From Nemertoderma westbladi (lineage: Eukaryota; Xenacoelomorpha; Nemertodermatida; Nemertodermatidae): a DNA stretch of 46,873 nt. Positions within the stretch are counted from its first letter, which is position 1. Each line of letters begins with the position of its first letter. The notes under the pieces are model-generated. The model was not told the DNA's origin. It saw only the letters and a list, made by a program, of their open reading frames with translations, and ran no database searches. Position numbers and translations under genes: made by a program. The stretch is from the NCBI GenBank assembly GCA_032718475.1, contig JAUCBJ010007378.1, forward strand, positions 1 through 46,873, read 5' to 3'. Below are positions 26,560-38,085 of this stretch, in pieces.

Positions 26560-26633
26560 TGGTCATATTGGGTTTCGAACCCACGAACTTAAGTATCGTT
26601 AACGTGATTGATTACCACTAGACTACGTGACCA
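26560..26633 (-). pseudogene. tRNA-like sequence, probably a tRNA pseudogene
   Basis: On the minus strand it starts GGTCACGTAGTCTAGTGG (A box) and contains GGTTCGAAACC (perfect B box). The acceptor ends pair over five positions (GGTCA with TGACC), and the T arm has a canonical seven-base loop with four of five pairs. The total length, 72-73 nt, is right. The D stem and anticodon stem do not pair, so no anticodon can be assigned. A tRNA relic or the head of a SINE is more likely than a working tRNA. Confidence 0.6.
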
Positions 26634-27482
26634 AGAGAATTTGCAATTTTCGAGTGATTATTTTTAAACATCAATAACTTCTGTTCTACTGGGCCGTTTG
26701 ATCTGAAACTTTTTTCATTGGATAGAGGATAGATTGTAGTGTGTGAAATAGGATACAACTTGGGAAAACGCATGTGCACTTAGTGCATAATGCACTTAAA
26801 AAGTACACATTTTTTCGATATTTCAAACACTATTATTTCCAGTTCCATTCATCGTAGAATGTTATTTTTTGGATTAAAATGTAGTTTGGAGTGATTTCTA
26901 ACTATAATCGTAACATTTGTTTAACTTTTTATGTATATAAAGTGACTTAAAATGCCCATGAATATGGTCCAAAATCGCAAATGTCGCGATTTATTAAATT
27001 AGATTTTTTACACTTTTAGTGACTGACACTTGATCATACACCATCGTAGATCGGTAGAGGATAAACATAAGTTTGTTAAATAAGAACCACCATTACGATC
27101 TGCTGAAGTTTACTTGTACAAATAAGTGTGCAAAAGTGCAAATTTTTTAATAAGGTCAAATTATATAGCATTGGGTTCTTTTCTTTGCAGATACTTTATT
27201 TTCATATTAATATGTTGTTTGGCTCATACTGAGCGCATTAGGGGATATGCGTACAAATAAGCGGCCCTTATTAAGGCTTCGATTGGGTTAATAAATAAAA
27301 CATAAGGTTGTAATATTCTAAAAAACCAGTGTGATATTAAATGCACTTTAAAGAATAAATAGAGATCAAATAACAAATGGACTACACAATTAAAAACTCG
27401 CACAATTTTGTACTTATTATATCGCTTCAAATTAATTTAACAGTGGATATTTGGGGGAAGGGGGAAGTTACAGTGTGCATTC
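26634..27482. other. Non-coding AT-rich DNA
   Basis: No gene or structured RNA seen. A purine-rich stretch, GGGGGAAGGGGGAAG, lies near 27452, just before the palindrome at 27483. Confidence 0.45.
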
Positions 27483-27531
27483 GGGGGAAGTTTGGTGAAC
27501 TGCATTTATGCAGTGAATCCAAACTTCCCCC
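27483..27531. repeat. 49-bp near-perfect palindrome (mini foldback)
   Basis: GGGGGAAGTTTGG, then TGAACTGCAT, is followed after a two-base loop by ATGCAGTGAATCC and AAACTTCCCCC. The arms of about 23 bp pair with few mismatches. The GGGGGAA ends resemble the ends of the MITE at 23756 and 46548, so it may be an extreme deletion derivative. Confidence 0.75.
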
Positions 27532-28190
27532 TTTGATATATCATATACTTAAGACATGCTAGGGTGACGGGGAAATATTTGTTACTGTCACACTTTGCTT
27601 CCATTTATCCTATCCTTTATTATTACCCCAGTCAGATAAGAGATAATAAATCAGTAAAAACCAAACTAAACTGTCTTTCATGCAAACAAATTTATAATTA
27701 AAGACGGGTGAATGACCATGACCATGGAAATAATTTTAAATATAATTGTATATCAACTATTTGGGGAGGCTTCCAAACCCAAAAACAATTATTTCGTTAC
27801 ATATGATATAGTAAATAACGTTGTATGTTCTTCTTCCTCTCATAATAAAATATATATGAAATATTTCTGATCGCTGTGCCCTGAACATTTCACAACCAAA
27901 ATGTTTCAGTGTGAAAAGTGTAGGCCTACCACACCCCGCCCAAACAGCCGCAAACGCATAGCCAACAAATTTATAAAAAGTTTACATACATGTTGTGTTC
28001 ATGACGAGATGAGTGAAAATTGATCGCGTAATATAAACTAAAAAATTGAGAGTCGGGCCTGGCTCTTCTCCACTTTCTTACCCAATGGAAATGTTGTTGT
28101 TATAATCTAATATTGGGGCGGCTTTCTCTCGGTTATTTATAAAGTGATTAATTTATGGTAATTCCCAATTACACAAAGCAACTAAATGTA
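27532..28190. other. Non-coding AT-rich DNA
   Basis: Nothing recognisable. Confidence 0.4.
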
Positions 28191-28220
28191 GTTACAGTTA
28201 CAGTTACAGTTACAGTTACT
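28191..28220. repeat. (GTTACA)n hexamer repeat
   Basis: About five tandem copies of GTTACA. Confidence 0.9.
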
Positions 28221-28379
28221 ACTAAATGTAAATACAGTAGTAAGTGGCTACATTTGATTCGAATATACCCCCATCACTGTTGAACCACGGATGACATGCC
28301 TGATCGGTGTTCGGACACTTCTAGTGTCCTAGATAGATCCGCCTGATCCACCCAATTAGGTCGTTAAAGTTAAATAAGG

Positions 28380-28450
28380 AAAAGAAGAAGGCCTAATAGA
28401 CGCGTGGAGCGAGGAGGCGCCCGCCCCGCAGTTGCAATGCTGCAGTTGTT
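28380..28450 (+). repeat. Dispersed repeat, copy 2 (SINE-like fragment)
   Basis: Counterpart of 24940-25025 (shared GGCCTAATAGACGC, GAGGCGCCCGC and ATGCTGCAGTTGT-like words). It lies about 450 bp before the start of the large unknown gene. Confidence 0.6.
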
Positions 28451-28901
28451 TTATTTTATCTCCATGTTAAACAACAACATAAACATTACAGTACTCAAAA
28501 TTGAAATGTTAGCTCTATTGTATATCAATTTCCTCTGGCATTTTGCACTCCTTTCCAAATTACTGATGTAAATCATGTAAATCATGTAAACCATGTAAAT
28601 TGGCTAAAAACCCTAATAATTCTTAATGAAGTTAAAAAAAACTGGCGCAACTCTCACTCAAATCACATTTAAGGTACCGTATACTTTTTAATACTGTAGT
28701 TATATTGTAGCTGTAACCTACTACCTGTACTACCGGTATCGGTATATATCTGAATTCTGCCGATGCAATACTGCAATACTGTAATCAAGCACGATACTGA
28801 TGTCACAACAATTCGGTCTGACTGACGGTACCGGTATCCTACCAGCCTACAGTACAGCAGTAGCAGTACGAGTACATCAGATTAGGCCTGTTCTGTTAAT
28901 T

Positions 28902-31900
28902 ATGGATGAAAGTGACAATGATAGTGTAGATATCGACTTTGATGATCCTGAAGTGAAGCAGTTGGTAGATGGTAGATGGCACGTCGATCTTGTTGATATT
29001 CGTCAAACAAGCTGGTTTGGGGGCGAATTTGAACTAGGTAGGCGTATATTTCACCTGTCCGTGCTTAGCTCAGTGCTCAGTAGCTTACCGTACCGGCAAA
29101 CCGGTCAGCGTGCAGCGTCAGCCGGTAACGGTCTGGCAGTTTGGCGGTGCGGTACCTCTTACGCTTAAGCATTTACCGTCCGAGGCCGAGCTAATACAGT
29201 TATACTGCTGCTTTGTATTGCTGTATTGTAGGCCTAATATACAAAACACGCGCAAAACCATTCCATTGCCTTGCGATGCATCTGGCAGTCTGGCAGCGCA
29301 CCACACTGCCACACCAGCAGACAAAATAGGGCCTACCCATCCAATAAAATTTTAAGCATTGGGATTTTCATGTCCCACAGCCACATGCTGACAGCATGGA
29401 CAGGTTAGGCCCTATTCTGCTATTGAAAAGTTACAGCGTTATATTTTCTGCGCCGAACGTCTGAAAGTGGCGTCTGCGGCCAACAATGACAATCTGACAA
29501 TTCAAAAATCGCGCGGAGCGCAGCATCTCTTAGGCCTATCAGTCTATCACAGTATCATTTACGATGCTACACTCTGACACTGGCTGAGGCTGCCCCGGCG
29601 CAGCACAATCAATGACATCTCTCAACTCAATTCATTGACCCCTATTGCGGTTCGAATGGCTGAATGGTATAAGATCTTTGTATATCTCGGCCTATTGCCT
29701 AACCAAACCATAAGTCTGTGTTTCCCGGCCAATTTCTAAACTTCTAGACAGGTGGACGGACAGCGGACATGGTAGGTAATTCCATCGATATAATTTTTAA
29801 TTTTCAAAACTTAAATAATAATAAATAATTTTTAATTTATAATTTATAATATTGATAAATTGCAGGGAGAAACACTGATAGTAGTGTTAGGTTGTTGAGA
29901 TCTGCGGTTGATTACAAAAAAGTTGATGAACTTATAAAGCAAACAAAGTTCAACATCGGACATTCCAACGATTGTCCCAACCCAACATCCCAAACCAACT
30001 ATGTGGAATTAGCTAACAGCAGTTTTACAAGTGTATCAGGGAGTTCCTTGGTGTCATATTCCACTTCCCCAAGTACAGAAGACACTATCCCAGCTTCTAA
30101 CCTACCAGACCACTTGCTTGTCTACCATCCGTCATCCCCTAGAGGAATCTTAAAGGAAAACGGTGCGTTCATAATAATTTATGCCAATTCGTTTAAATAC
30201 ATTGCGTTGTTCTGTTGTTGGTATTTATTTAATTTAACCAATGCTGCAAGTGCAATGTGGGGCGAGCCACGAAGTTGGCGGAGCCTTAGCGAATTGACAC
30301 TGTTAGGGGGTGGGTATAGTTGTCGTCGTCGTCGTTGTCGTCGTCGTCGTTGTCGTCGTCGTCGTCGTTACGATTTTGACATGCTAATAACTTTGTCGGA
30401 TTTAAAGCTGCCAAGTTGAAAATTTGTAGGTACCAATATGAGCAAAAGTTGAGATTTTTGAGAGACTTTCAGACACCATCAGTGCAATGGTCTCCCGCTA
30501 GAGGGCCACATGTCTAAACATTAAATGCCCTCCCATTTCTTTGCTTTTAATCCGTTTAAGCTGAAACTTGGCAGATATGTATTAGACCATTAGCTGTGAC
30601 TTTCAAAGGAGGCGAATCCATCTGCAGTTCTCCAGTCTGCCGCTAGAGGGCCAAAGGTCTGAAAGTGAAATCGTTGTCGTCGTTACGATTTTGACATGCT
30701 AATAACTTTGTCGGATTTAAAGCTGCCAAGTTGAAAATTTGTAGGTATCAATATGAGCTAAAGTTGAGATTTTTGAGAGACTTTCAGACACCATCAGTGC
30801 AATGGTCTCCCGCTAGAGGGCCACATGTCTAAACATTAAATGCCCTCCCATTTCTTTGCTTTTAATCCGTTTAAGCTGAAACTTGGCAGATATGTATTAG
30901 ACCATTAGCTGTGACTTTCAAAGGAGGCGAATCCATCTGCAGTTCTCCAGTCTGCCGCTAGAGGGCCAAATGTCTGAAAGTGAAATCGTTGTCGTCGTTA
31001 TGATATTGACATGCTTATAACTTTGTCGAATTTAAAGCTGCCAAGTTGAAAATTTGTTTTGTTGAAAATCAGTTCAACAGTCACCCGCTATAGGACTACT
31101 TTATGCCTGAAAGTGAATAGATTCTCCCGTCTCATTGATTTTAATCAGTTTAAGCTGAATCTTGCCATATATTCTGGACTAGGGCTCAACAGAAGCTTCG
31201 GCTTCGGTTCGGTTCGGGCCGAAGTTTGGCAATTTCGGTTCGGTTCGGCTTCTGCAATTGATACTGCAGAAGCCCGGAGCAAACTTTGCTAAATATTCCA
31301 AGTATTACATTGACTGATTGAGCTAAGACCAGAAGACAGTAAGACTAATCAATCTGTCCATCATTGTACTAATTAATTTTGGGATGTAAACGTTAAGCAG
31401 ACACTGGTGCAGAGTAGACAGTGGTGCAGACAGTGGTGTAGACAGTGATGCAGACAGTGATGCAGACAGTGGTACAGATACTGGTGCAGACAATGGTGCA
31501 GACAGTGGTGCAGACATTGGTGCAGACATTGGTGCAGACAGTGGTGCAGACAGTGATGCAGACCCAGACACTGGTGCAGACAGTGGTGCAGACAGTGGTT
31601 CAGACACCTGGTGCAGATCAGCAGATAGTGGTGCAGGCAGTGGTGCAGACATTGGTGCAGACAGTGGTGCAGACAGTGGTACAGACAGTGGTACAGACAC
31701 TGGTGCGGACACTTGTGCAGACAGTGGTGCAGACACTGGTGCAGACAGTGGTGCAGACAGTGGTGCAGACACTGGTGCAGACAGTGGTGCATACACTGGT
31801 GCAGACAATAAAGGGGCGAGCAGTTTAGTAAAGGAGTAGGTTTCAGAGGAGTATTGGGGGAACCAAAACAATAAACGTTATTGTTTTGCGGGCTAAGAAT

Positions 31901-34900
31901 TCCTGAGACCTTACTGTAGTTAGTGAATGTATATCCCCAGCATGAGACAATAACTTAATTACATAATTAGCTCGTTTTATTATACATTAATAAGCAGTGG
32001 CTCCAGTAAAGGTAAACAAATTAAACACACACTGTATAAAGTAGGTCATGTATAAACAATCAAACACAGTCGCTTAAGCCTCATTCCTTGGAGACGTTGC
32101 TGCTTACAATTTATAGACATTATTGTTTATATGAAAACGGGAATACCGATTAATTACTTTCGTACACACCATTTATAATTATTTGTAATCAGGGCACATT
32201 CACCCCCACGCACCCCGACTTTGTACTACATACGTCCTCCCTACTTCATGTAGAACCTTTCAGTAGTTACTCACATATTTGTAGATAATAAAGTCTATGA
32301 TAAAATATAATATAATAGTGCCTGGTGGTATTGTGTTTTGTGGTACTCTGGTATTTCAGTATTTTCACCAGGTGTCTGCACCAGTGTTTGCACCACTGTC
32401 TGCACCAGTGTCTGCACCACTGTCTGCACCACTGTCTGCACCACTGTCTGCACCAGTGTCTGCACCACTGTCTGCACGCTGCACCACTGTCTGCACGAGT
32501 GTCTGCACCACTGTCCGCACCAGGTGTCTGCACCCACTGTCTGCTTAACGTTTATACCCTTAATTGTGGACTGAACTTCCATTTAAAAAATGGCATTATT
32601 TTTTTAATTGTTTCCAGTTTACTTTGGGTAGTTTCAAAATTAGCTTAATTATACAGTACCGGCTAGTTTAGGTTAGGCTAAATATTGCCATTTTACTTTG
32701 TAGTACCTATTTTTTAATTAATCATCATAACTTTGATACATAATACCAAATATACCTACTACCTCATATAAATAGTATTACAAAGACTACCTGTACTTTT
32801 AGTGAGGTTTTCTAAATTTGATGTCACTACTGACTACTGTACGGCTTACTACGGGTGAAAGTGTGGTGCATCCAGTAAGTGCATGCATACAGTAAGTATA
32901 CAGTAGTTTAGGTTAGTAATGTACAATAATGTAAATATCTGAATATTGCCATTTTATTTTGTAGTACTTATTTTTTTATGATTTTCTATGATTAATTAAA
33001 AATAATAAGTACTACTTGTCCGAGTTCGCTCGACCTAGTAGTAGTACTTATTTTTTTAATTAATCATAGCTTTCTCGCTAAGTCCGCAGACCAAATAGGT
33101 ACCAGTCTGCCACTGCCAGTCAGCCAGTATACTGGTATAGTGACGTAAACACGAATTTATGACCATAACTTGCTAACTTTCTGAACTTCGGTTCGGATTC
33201 GGTTCGGTTCGGCCCGAAGTTGGCCCTGCTTCGGTTCGGTTCGGTTCGGCCCCATAAAGTGCCTTCTGTTGAACCCTATTCTGGACCACATGCTGCGTCT
33301 TTGTGGGGGGGGGGGGGGGGGGAGATTTAATCGGTCTGCCGCTATACGACGAAATTTCTGAAAGTGAGATCCGTCTCTCATTTCGTTATCCGTTATTCAA
33401 GATGAAACTTGGCCGATGTACGTATGTACTATTCATCCATAGGCTGTGTCTTTGTGGGGCTGGAGACCCTAATCCATCTTCAGTTCTCACTATACCGCTA
33501 GAGTCAGAAATGTCTGAATAGAAATGAAAGAGGTAAAAAGTGATTAGGCGAAATCTGCTTAAAATTTGCTAATACAGTAATACTTTCGAATTAGTACTTA
33601 AATTAAATTTAAGTCACGTGCTGCGCGAAGGCCCCACTTCGTGTAGATATATTTATATCGATGTTTTATAAATGAGTCTTAAAATATAACGTTATGCATG
33701 AAAGAGTTCTAGAAATCTTATTTATATTATTATTATTAAAGGATGCATGGTAAACTGCCTCTATGCACTCTGCTTGCCTGTATGAGGTATGCATGACCAT
33801 ATTCAGTAACTATATTTATTACCCTGATATTTTGTTATTTTTCCGGTTATTTTAACCCGAGGAACAGGAACTAGTTCCTTTCATGTTCCAATTTTTTTTT
33901 TTAATATTACAATTCAATATAGTCCACCTAGAATGTATCTTACACTTTTTTCTACTTAATCGCTCTTTGGTGCAGTAAGCATTTCAAAATGTTGACTTTA
34001 ACACCACACACAGCCATAACCGGGGCAACTGCTGAAATATACGAATCTGTCGCCAATCTAATATTTAAAAGCTCTGCCTTGAAATGTCAAGTTTCGCCTT
34101 GACTAAGTGTTGCTTTGAGTTAGGGAAATACATTATAGTCAAAGCATGCTAACTACTGGGGAATATACTTTATTTATATTACAGGTGTTGGTATTAACTA
34201 TGGGAAACTTGTGAAATCTCAAGAACTTCCAAAATCCTTTGGTCGACAAATTGGTGGCCGAGAACTCTCTAAATCGGTTAGAACAAAACTCAATCCGGTG
34301 AAGAGAGAAATAATGAAAGTCCAAGCCACTTCAAGGCAGATTCCCGTCGATGTCAAAGAGCCAAAAGTAATTGTGTATGGAAAATCAGTCGTTCCTAAAA
34401 AAGATGCATCAAATTACCCAGAGGTGAAACCAAACGTACAGCTACAGGGACAATATCGGATGGATAGGGGTGGGAAATGCAAACGAGGTTGTACTGGACA
34501 GATTACTAGTAGACGAGGGGACATGGGAATGGAAAAGACCCGGGTTAACCTACCATTGTCTCCTCAGAGAGTAAAACAAACCCCCGGCATGGAACCAGAG
34601 TGGGTCGTGAAACCGAGGACACAACCTAGCACCCTATCAGAATGCAAGAAAGTCCAGAGCGCCGCTGTGTCTCCGGTCGATTGTATTACTTCGCCACCAC
34701 CCTGCCCCAGCCGCCTCACCAATCCATCTACCACTCTCCCAGGGAGCTCCAGTATGCTTACCAAGCCACATCTCGCCAAATCAGAGGGGCCAAAATCAAA
34801 TGACTCTGCCATGGCCACCAATCGTTCCCCCGATTCTGGGACGGACCCCATCCTAACTACCATAGATTCCCATAATCTGAACAGCAGCCTGTCTACCAAT

Positions 34901-37129
34901 GCCTCTCTCACTCTGGACACCAGTAAACCTGCCAACGACTCGTCAGGTATTTCTTGTATGGACCTCAACAAACCAGCCAATCACTCCTTCAACCACGGCC
35001 AACCTGCCAATCACACTCTGAGCATGAACACTAGCCAACCTGCCAATGAGTCATCCACTACCTCCAGTCTGAACAACAGCCAACCTGCCTCGATCTCACC
35101 CTCACCATCCACTGATGTCTCACAGAGTACCCCCACCTCCAGTCAGAACAACTGCCAACCTGCCTCGATCTCACCCACACCATCCACTGATGTCTCACCG
35201 AGTACCTCCAGTGCGAACACCAGTAATTCCTTCAGCTCCGGTTTTCTTAGCACTGAGTCTCCGACTGCATCTCTCCTCTATTTATCCCAGCCATCAACCC
35301 CTATTACTCCCATCTCATCTGGTTCTCCCTCAGCCTATCTTACTCCTGTAACTCCTTCCCCCTCCGCCGGGTTTATCCACCACAAACTGTATGGGCTGAA
35401 ATCCTCCACCCCAAGGAAGCGTTCTTCTTCTTTGCTGCTTAACGGATCACCCCCCAAACAAACTAAACTAGAAACAAACTCCACTCAGGAATCGCCATTC
35501 CCGGAAATTTATCCACTTTCAACCTCAAATAGTTCTTCCAACAACTTGTCACTTTATCGCTCCATACATTCTGATAACCAGTCGCTACACAGCGATATTC
35601 CATTCAACAGCTCGAGTCACCTCTCTCAGAGTCATTCTCCTGATTTATACAAAATTAATAATGACTGTGGAATTGTGGAGAATCTTAACATAGATATTGA
35701 TGTCAAAGATCCCCCTGAGTCCCGATATTATAGCTTGCCTTCCTCTGGGAATGAAGGTACCGGTATTCCCTGTGCAGAAATGTCATCGTCAGACAGCAGC
35801 GTCATCCAGTATCTATCGCAACCGCAGTCATCAGTTGGAGTTCTGGATACCACTGTTGATGTCAATCACGACATGGAAGATAGTTGCATAGTAGAGCGAA
35901 ACGAAGAGAATATTGCTCCAGTTTCTGAGCTTCCTCTCGTTCTGAATGAGCCACAGCAAACCCAGGACGACTTGATGGAGTGCTTGCCTTTTGATAATGA
36001 TGAATGTCGTACTCATAGTGGGTCAATGGGTAATGAGATGACGATGCAAGGGGGTAAGGTTACAGTCGTAGACGATGGTTTCAAAAGATCGTCTATGTCT
36101 TCGGATTTGACGGAGGGTGACTCGTGGGTAGATCGATTCGGTTTGGATTCAGTTGAATCCAGGAATAGTCTTCAAGATGAATTTGAAGCGAATTCAGAGT
36201 TCAATACTGGTAGCCAACAAAATAGCGGTATTACAGTGGAAACGGAACCGGGGTCTAACACTCAACATTGCAGTCATATAAATAAGTCGTTATTAGCCAT
36301 TACTTCACATCGGGGTCAGGGTGATAATATGGCATTTGGTACTGGATCCAGAAGTATTCCTACAACAAGTCAAAATCAGGGTCAGGCGTTGAATTCCACT
36401 TCCAATTCGTTTCATATGGATTGCGGATCTGAGACACTCATTCTGAATGAGAGAAAGAGTCCTTCGGGAGAATATTTGACTAACAACTTGGAAGGTCCTT
36501 CTGACAATTCCCACAGCCTTGATACTACTCCCTCCACAGATATCTTGGGTTTCATCCACTCTTTATCTGGAATTTCCCCGGGTCCAAGTCCCGTTCCCTC
36601 GACAGAAAGCCAAGTCGACGTAAACAACGTTCTTGTCTCCACCAGCCAATCTTACACTCAGGAATCTCTTAATCGCTTGATTAAGAGTGAGATTAATCCG
36701 AGTTGCTACGAGAGTATGTTTCACTCGGTGTCCAAACAACTCGAACAGGCTTCTCAGCGGTTCCAACATGATTCTGGAAATATCATCCAGACAGCGTACG
36801 CTACGGCAGACATAGATGGGGGTCAACGTCCGAGCAACCCGCTGCAATATAGTCACGCTTACACCCTTCCGGGCTCCGTCCCTCTCAGTATCGACACAGG
36901 TGCGGGATCCTCCAGCTATCTGGTAGTGAATCCAGACGGCTCCACTTCCACTATCAATCTCCCCCAACTGTATTCCACCGACGTAGATACCCAGCCCACA
37001 ATGCCGATAACATCCAATCTAACATCTCACCACAGTGTACTCAACGATAGTTTAGACAATGGTTCCACTGAAGGTGATGACAGCGGTACCATATTCGGTG
37101 ATGCTGATAGCGCATTGGATGTCAAACAG
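28902..37129 (+). CDS. Large spliced gene, unrecognised Ser/Thr/Asn-rich protein (exons 1-3)
   Basis: Exon 1, 28902-29037, starts at an ATG giving MDESDNDSVDIDFDDPEV. Exon 2 is 29866-30162 and exon 3 is 34185-37129. Junctions are GT-AG with matching phases (1, 1, then 0), and the joined frame is open for 1,126 codons, which supports the model. An in-frame ATG at 28800 also exists; 28902 is preferred because the upstream part looks like leader. The N-terminus is acidic, residues 150-250 are basic and better ordered, and the rest is low complexity, rich in Ser, Asn, Pro and Thr, with four NxSQPA-like words near residues 250-310. TPRKRSSS and SPPKQTK near residue 553-573 may be a nuclear signal. 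No catalytic or known DNA-binding domain is seen. A large disordered nuclear protein is an inference. The frame continues downstream; a candidate exon is at 42182. Confidence 0.78.
29038..29865. other. Intron 1 of the large unknown gene
   Basis: Starts GTAGGC and ends TTGCAG. No element is recognised in it. Confidence 0.7.
30319..30370. repeat. (GTC)n microsatellite
   Basis: Runs of GTCGTC and GTTGTC in intron 2, leading into the first 315-bp repeat unit. Confidence 0.9.
31381..32559. mobile_element. Nested element with inverted 12-bp minisatellite arms
   Basis: The left end GGGATGTAAACGTTAAGCAG and the right end inverted, GGGTATAAACGTTAAGCAG, match. The left arm then consists of about 34 units of GCAGACAGTGGT (31398-31808), and the right arm of about 14 units of the inverted form ACCACTGTCTGC (32370-32545). 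The core holds AAAGGAGTAGGTTTCAG and AACCAAAACAATAAACG. Flanks are TTAATTTT and TTAATTGT, a possible 8-bp duplication with one change. The Val/Gln and Ala/Pro/Ser frames here are repeats, not genes. Confidence 0.85.
32668..32990. repeat. Direct duplication of an AT-rich block
   Basis: GTTTAGGTTAG, then ATATTGCCATTTTA, then TTTGTAGTAC occur near 32668 and again near 32908-32963. The intervening texts differ, so the copies are old. Confidence 0.6.
33016..33043 (+). mobile_element. 28-bp insertion of the LINE family-2 3' end
   Basis: GTCCGAGTTCGCTCGACC followed by TAGTAGTAG matches the end of the family-2 LINE at 24511-24684. The target TAGTACTTATTTTTTT occurs on both sides (32961 and 33042), and a further inverted copy of the target (32985-33015) lies directly before the insert. 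Confidence 0.85.
33304..33322. repeat. G homopolymer run
   Basis: About 19 G residues in the resumed 315-bp repeat unit. Confidence 0.9.
33531..34184. other. End of intron 2
   Basis: No element recognised. It ends with TTTATATTACAG at the exon 3 acceptor. Confidence 0.5.
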
Positions 37130-37302
37130 GTAAGTAATAATATTATAGGTGTAAAACGTTATAAATAAAGCTGTCATTATTATTTAAATATTTTCAACTC
37201 GTATTATAATTTTTGTAAGTCACAGCTTATAGCGAAGTCGCCAGGTGAGATCGGACTGGTGGCACAAACCAATCATAGTTGGACCTGACGCTAATTATAT
37301 TT
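37130..37302. other. Start of intron 3 of the large unknown gene
   Basis: Begins with a consensus donor, GTAAGT. If it is not spliced, the frame would end at 37166-37168. Confidence 0.6.
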
Positions 37303-38085
37303 AACATGATGCAGCTGCATTGTAGCTTCATTAATAATGCTATTATCGACAAAATCATGCTATCGCAACTCAATATCACTCAATTTACGCGAGATTATCC
37401 GTATTTCCAACCCCAGTGTCCATTAAGCGGCGCCTCAAGAAAGTAATGGGATGCCCATCTTATTCTCTCCATGGGGTCATCAAAGCACAATAGCGTGTAC
37501 GGGGTGGTCCTCACGACGAAAGCAATATCCTGCAAAGCGGAGGCGGCTTGTTCAAGTGTCAAGATTGGTGGACCAATAAGACACCTGACAATGTTATATT
37601 GTATCTGGTTGGAGATGTATGCATTGTACTTGACACAGTGAACCCGACGTAGCATTCTTGTGAATGTGCCATCCAGAGATTTGGTGTCCTCAGCAGTTAG
37701 AGCCCAGCATGGTGTCTCATGTAGGAATTGTACTGGTTCTGCTGCTGCTCTAAATAATCGAACCTTAATATAAGATTCCGATGAATTATATGTGACTTGC
37801 AAATCCTGGACGTGGACAGACTTAAATGCTGCCCACATGGCTTCCCCTTTCGTATCCGAAGGTTTTCACCTGACTTCCGGATCCATGATCCAAAGTAGCA
37901 GAATTGAGAAGTCACCTACATGCTCAGGGACACCTTCCCTATAGAGTTTATGCTCATCCGAGCAGACATTTGGTCTGTCGGAGTTAACTATCTAAATTTT
38001 TATCTATATATGAAGTTAACAAAGACAACACCGAAGCAGCCTGCCCCACTGACCTGAGTAGCCGTTATACTCCCTCTAGTGATTC
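37303..38085 (-). pseudogene. Decayed fragment of LINE family 1
   Basis: The minus-strand reading, with frame changes, follows the intact copy: EHVGDF, FGSWIRKSGENLRIRKGK, TPCWALTAEDTKSLDGTF and TRMLRRVHCVKYNAYISNQ. It reaches from just after the RT catalytic region (equivalent of about 18840) to the 3' UTR, where a CAATGCAGCTGCA word lies near 37310. It holds several deletions and stops, so it is much older than the copy at 17286. Confidence 0.93.

Larger units (their letters stand above)
31180..33278. mobile_element. Non-autonomous hAT-like transposon, 2,099 bp
   Basis: The ends are TAGGGCTCAACAGAAG and, inverted, TAGGGTTCAACAGAAG (15 of 16 match). They are flanked by a perfect 8-bp duplication, TTCTGGAC (31172-31179 and 33279-33286). 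An 8-bp duplication with TAGGG ends fits hAT elements. Subterminal CGGTTCGG repeats are present at both ends, as expected of transposase-binding sites. There is no transposase. It carries a nested inverted-array element (31381-32559), a duplicated block (32668-32990) and a LINE end (33016). Confidence 0.9.
30366..33530 (+). repeat. 315-bp tandem repeat array in intron 2, split by a hAT-like insertion
   Basis: The word CGTTACGATTTTGACATGCT starts units at 30366 and 30681, and a variant starts at 30996, giving a period of 315 bp. The first two units are nearly identical. The third is diverged and is interrupted at 31180, resuming at 33279 with CACATGCTGCGTCTTTG, which aligns with the unit. A fourth, diverged unit ends near 33530. 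Each unit has two CCGCTAGAGGGCCA-type words. Confidence 0.88.

Noticed and set aside
28800-28901. Upstream in-frame ATG for the large unknown gene
   Set aside because: The intervening text looks like a leader with ACCGGTA-type and ACAGTA words, and the acidic start at 28902 is more protein-like; it is not excluded.
30319-31080. Regularly spaced repeats considered as a CRISPR array
   Set aside because: The organism is an animal; the unit is 315 bp with no unique spacers.
31323-32650. Frames rich in Ala-Pro-Leu-Ser, His-His-Cys-Leu or Val-Gln-Thr on both strands
   Set aside because: They are translations of the 12-bp inverted minisatellite arms of a transposon.
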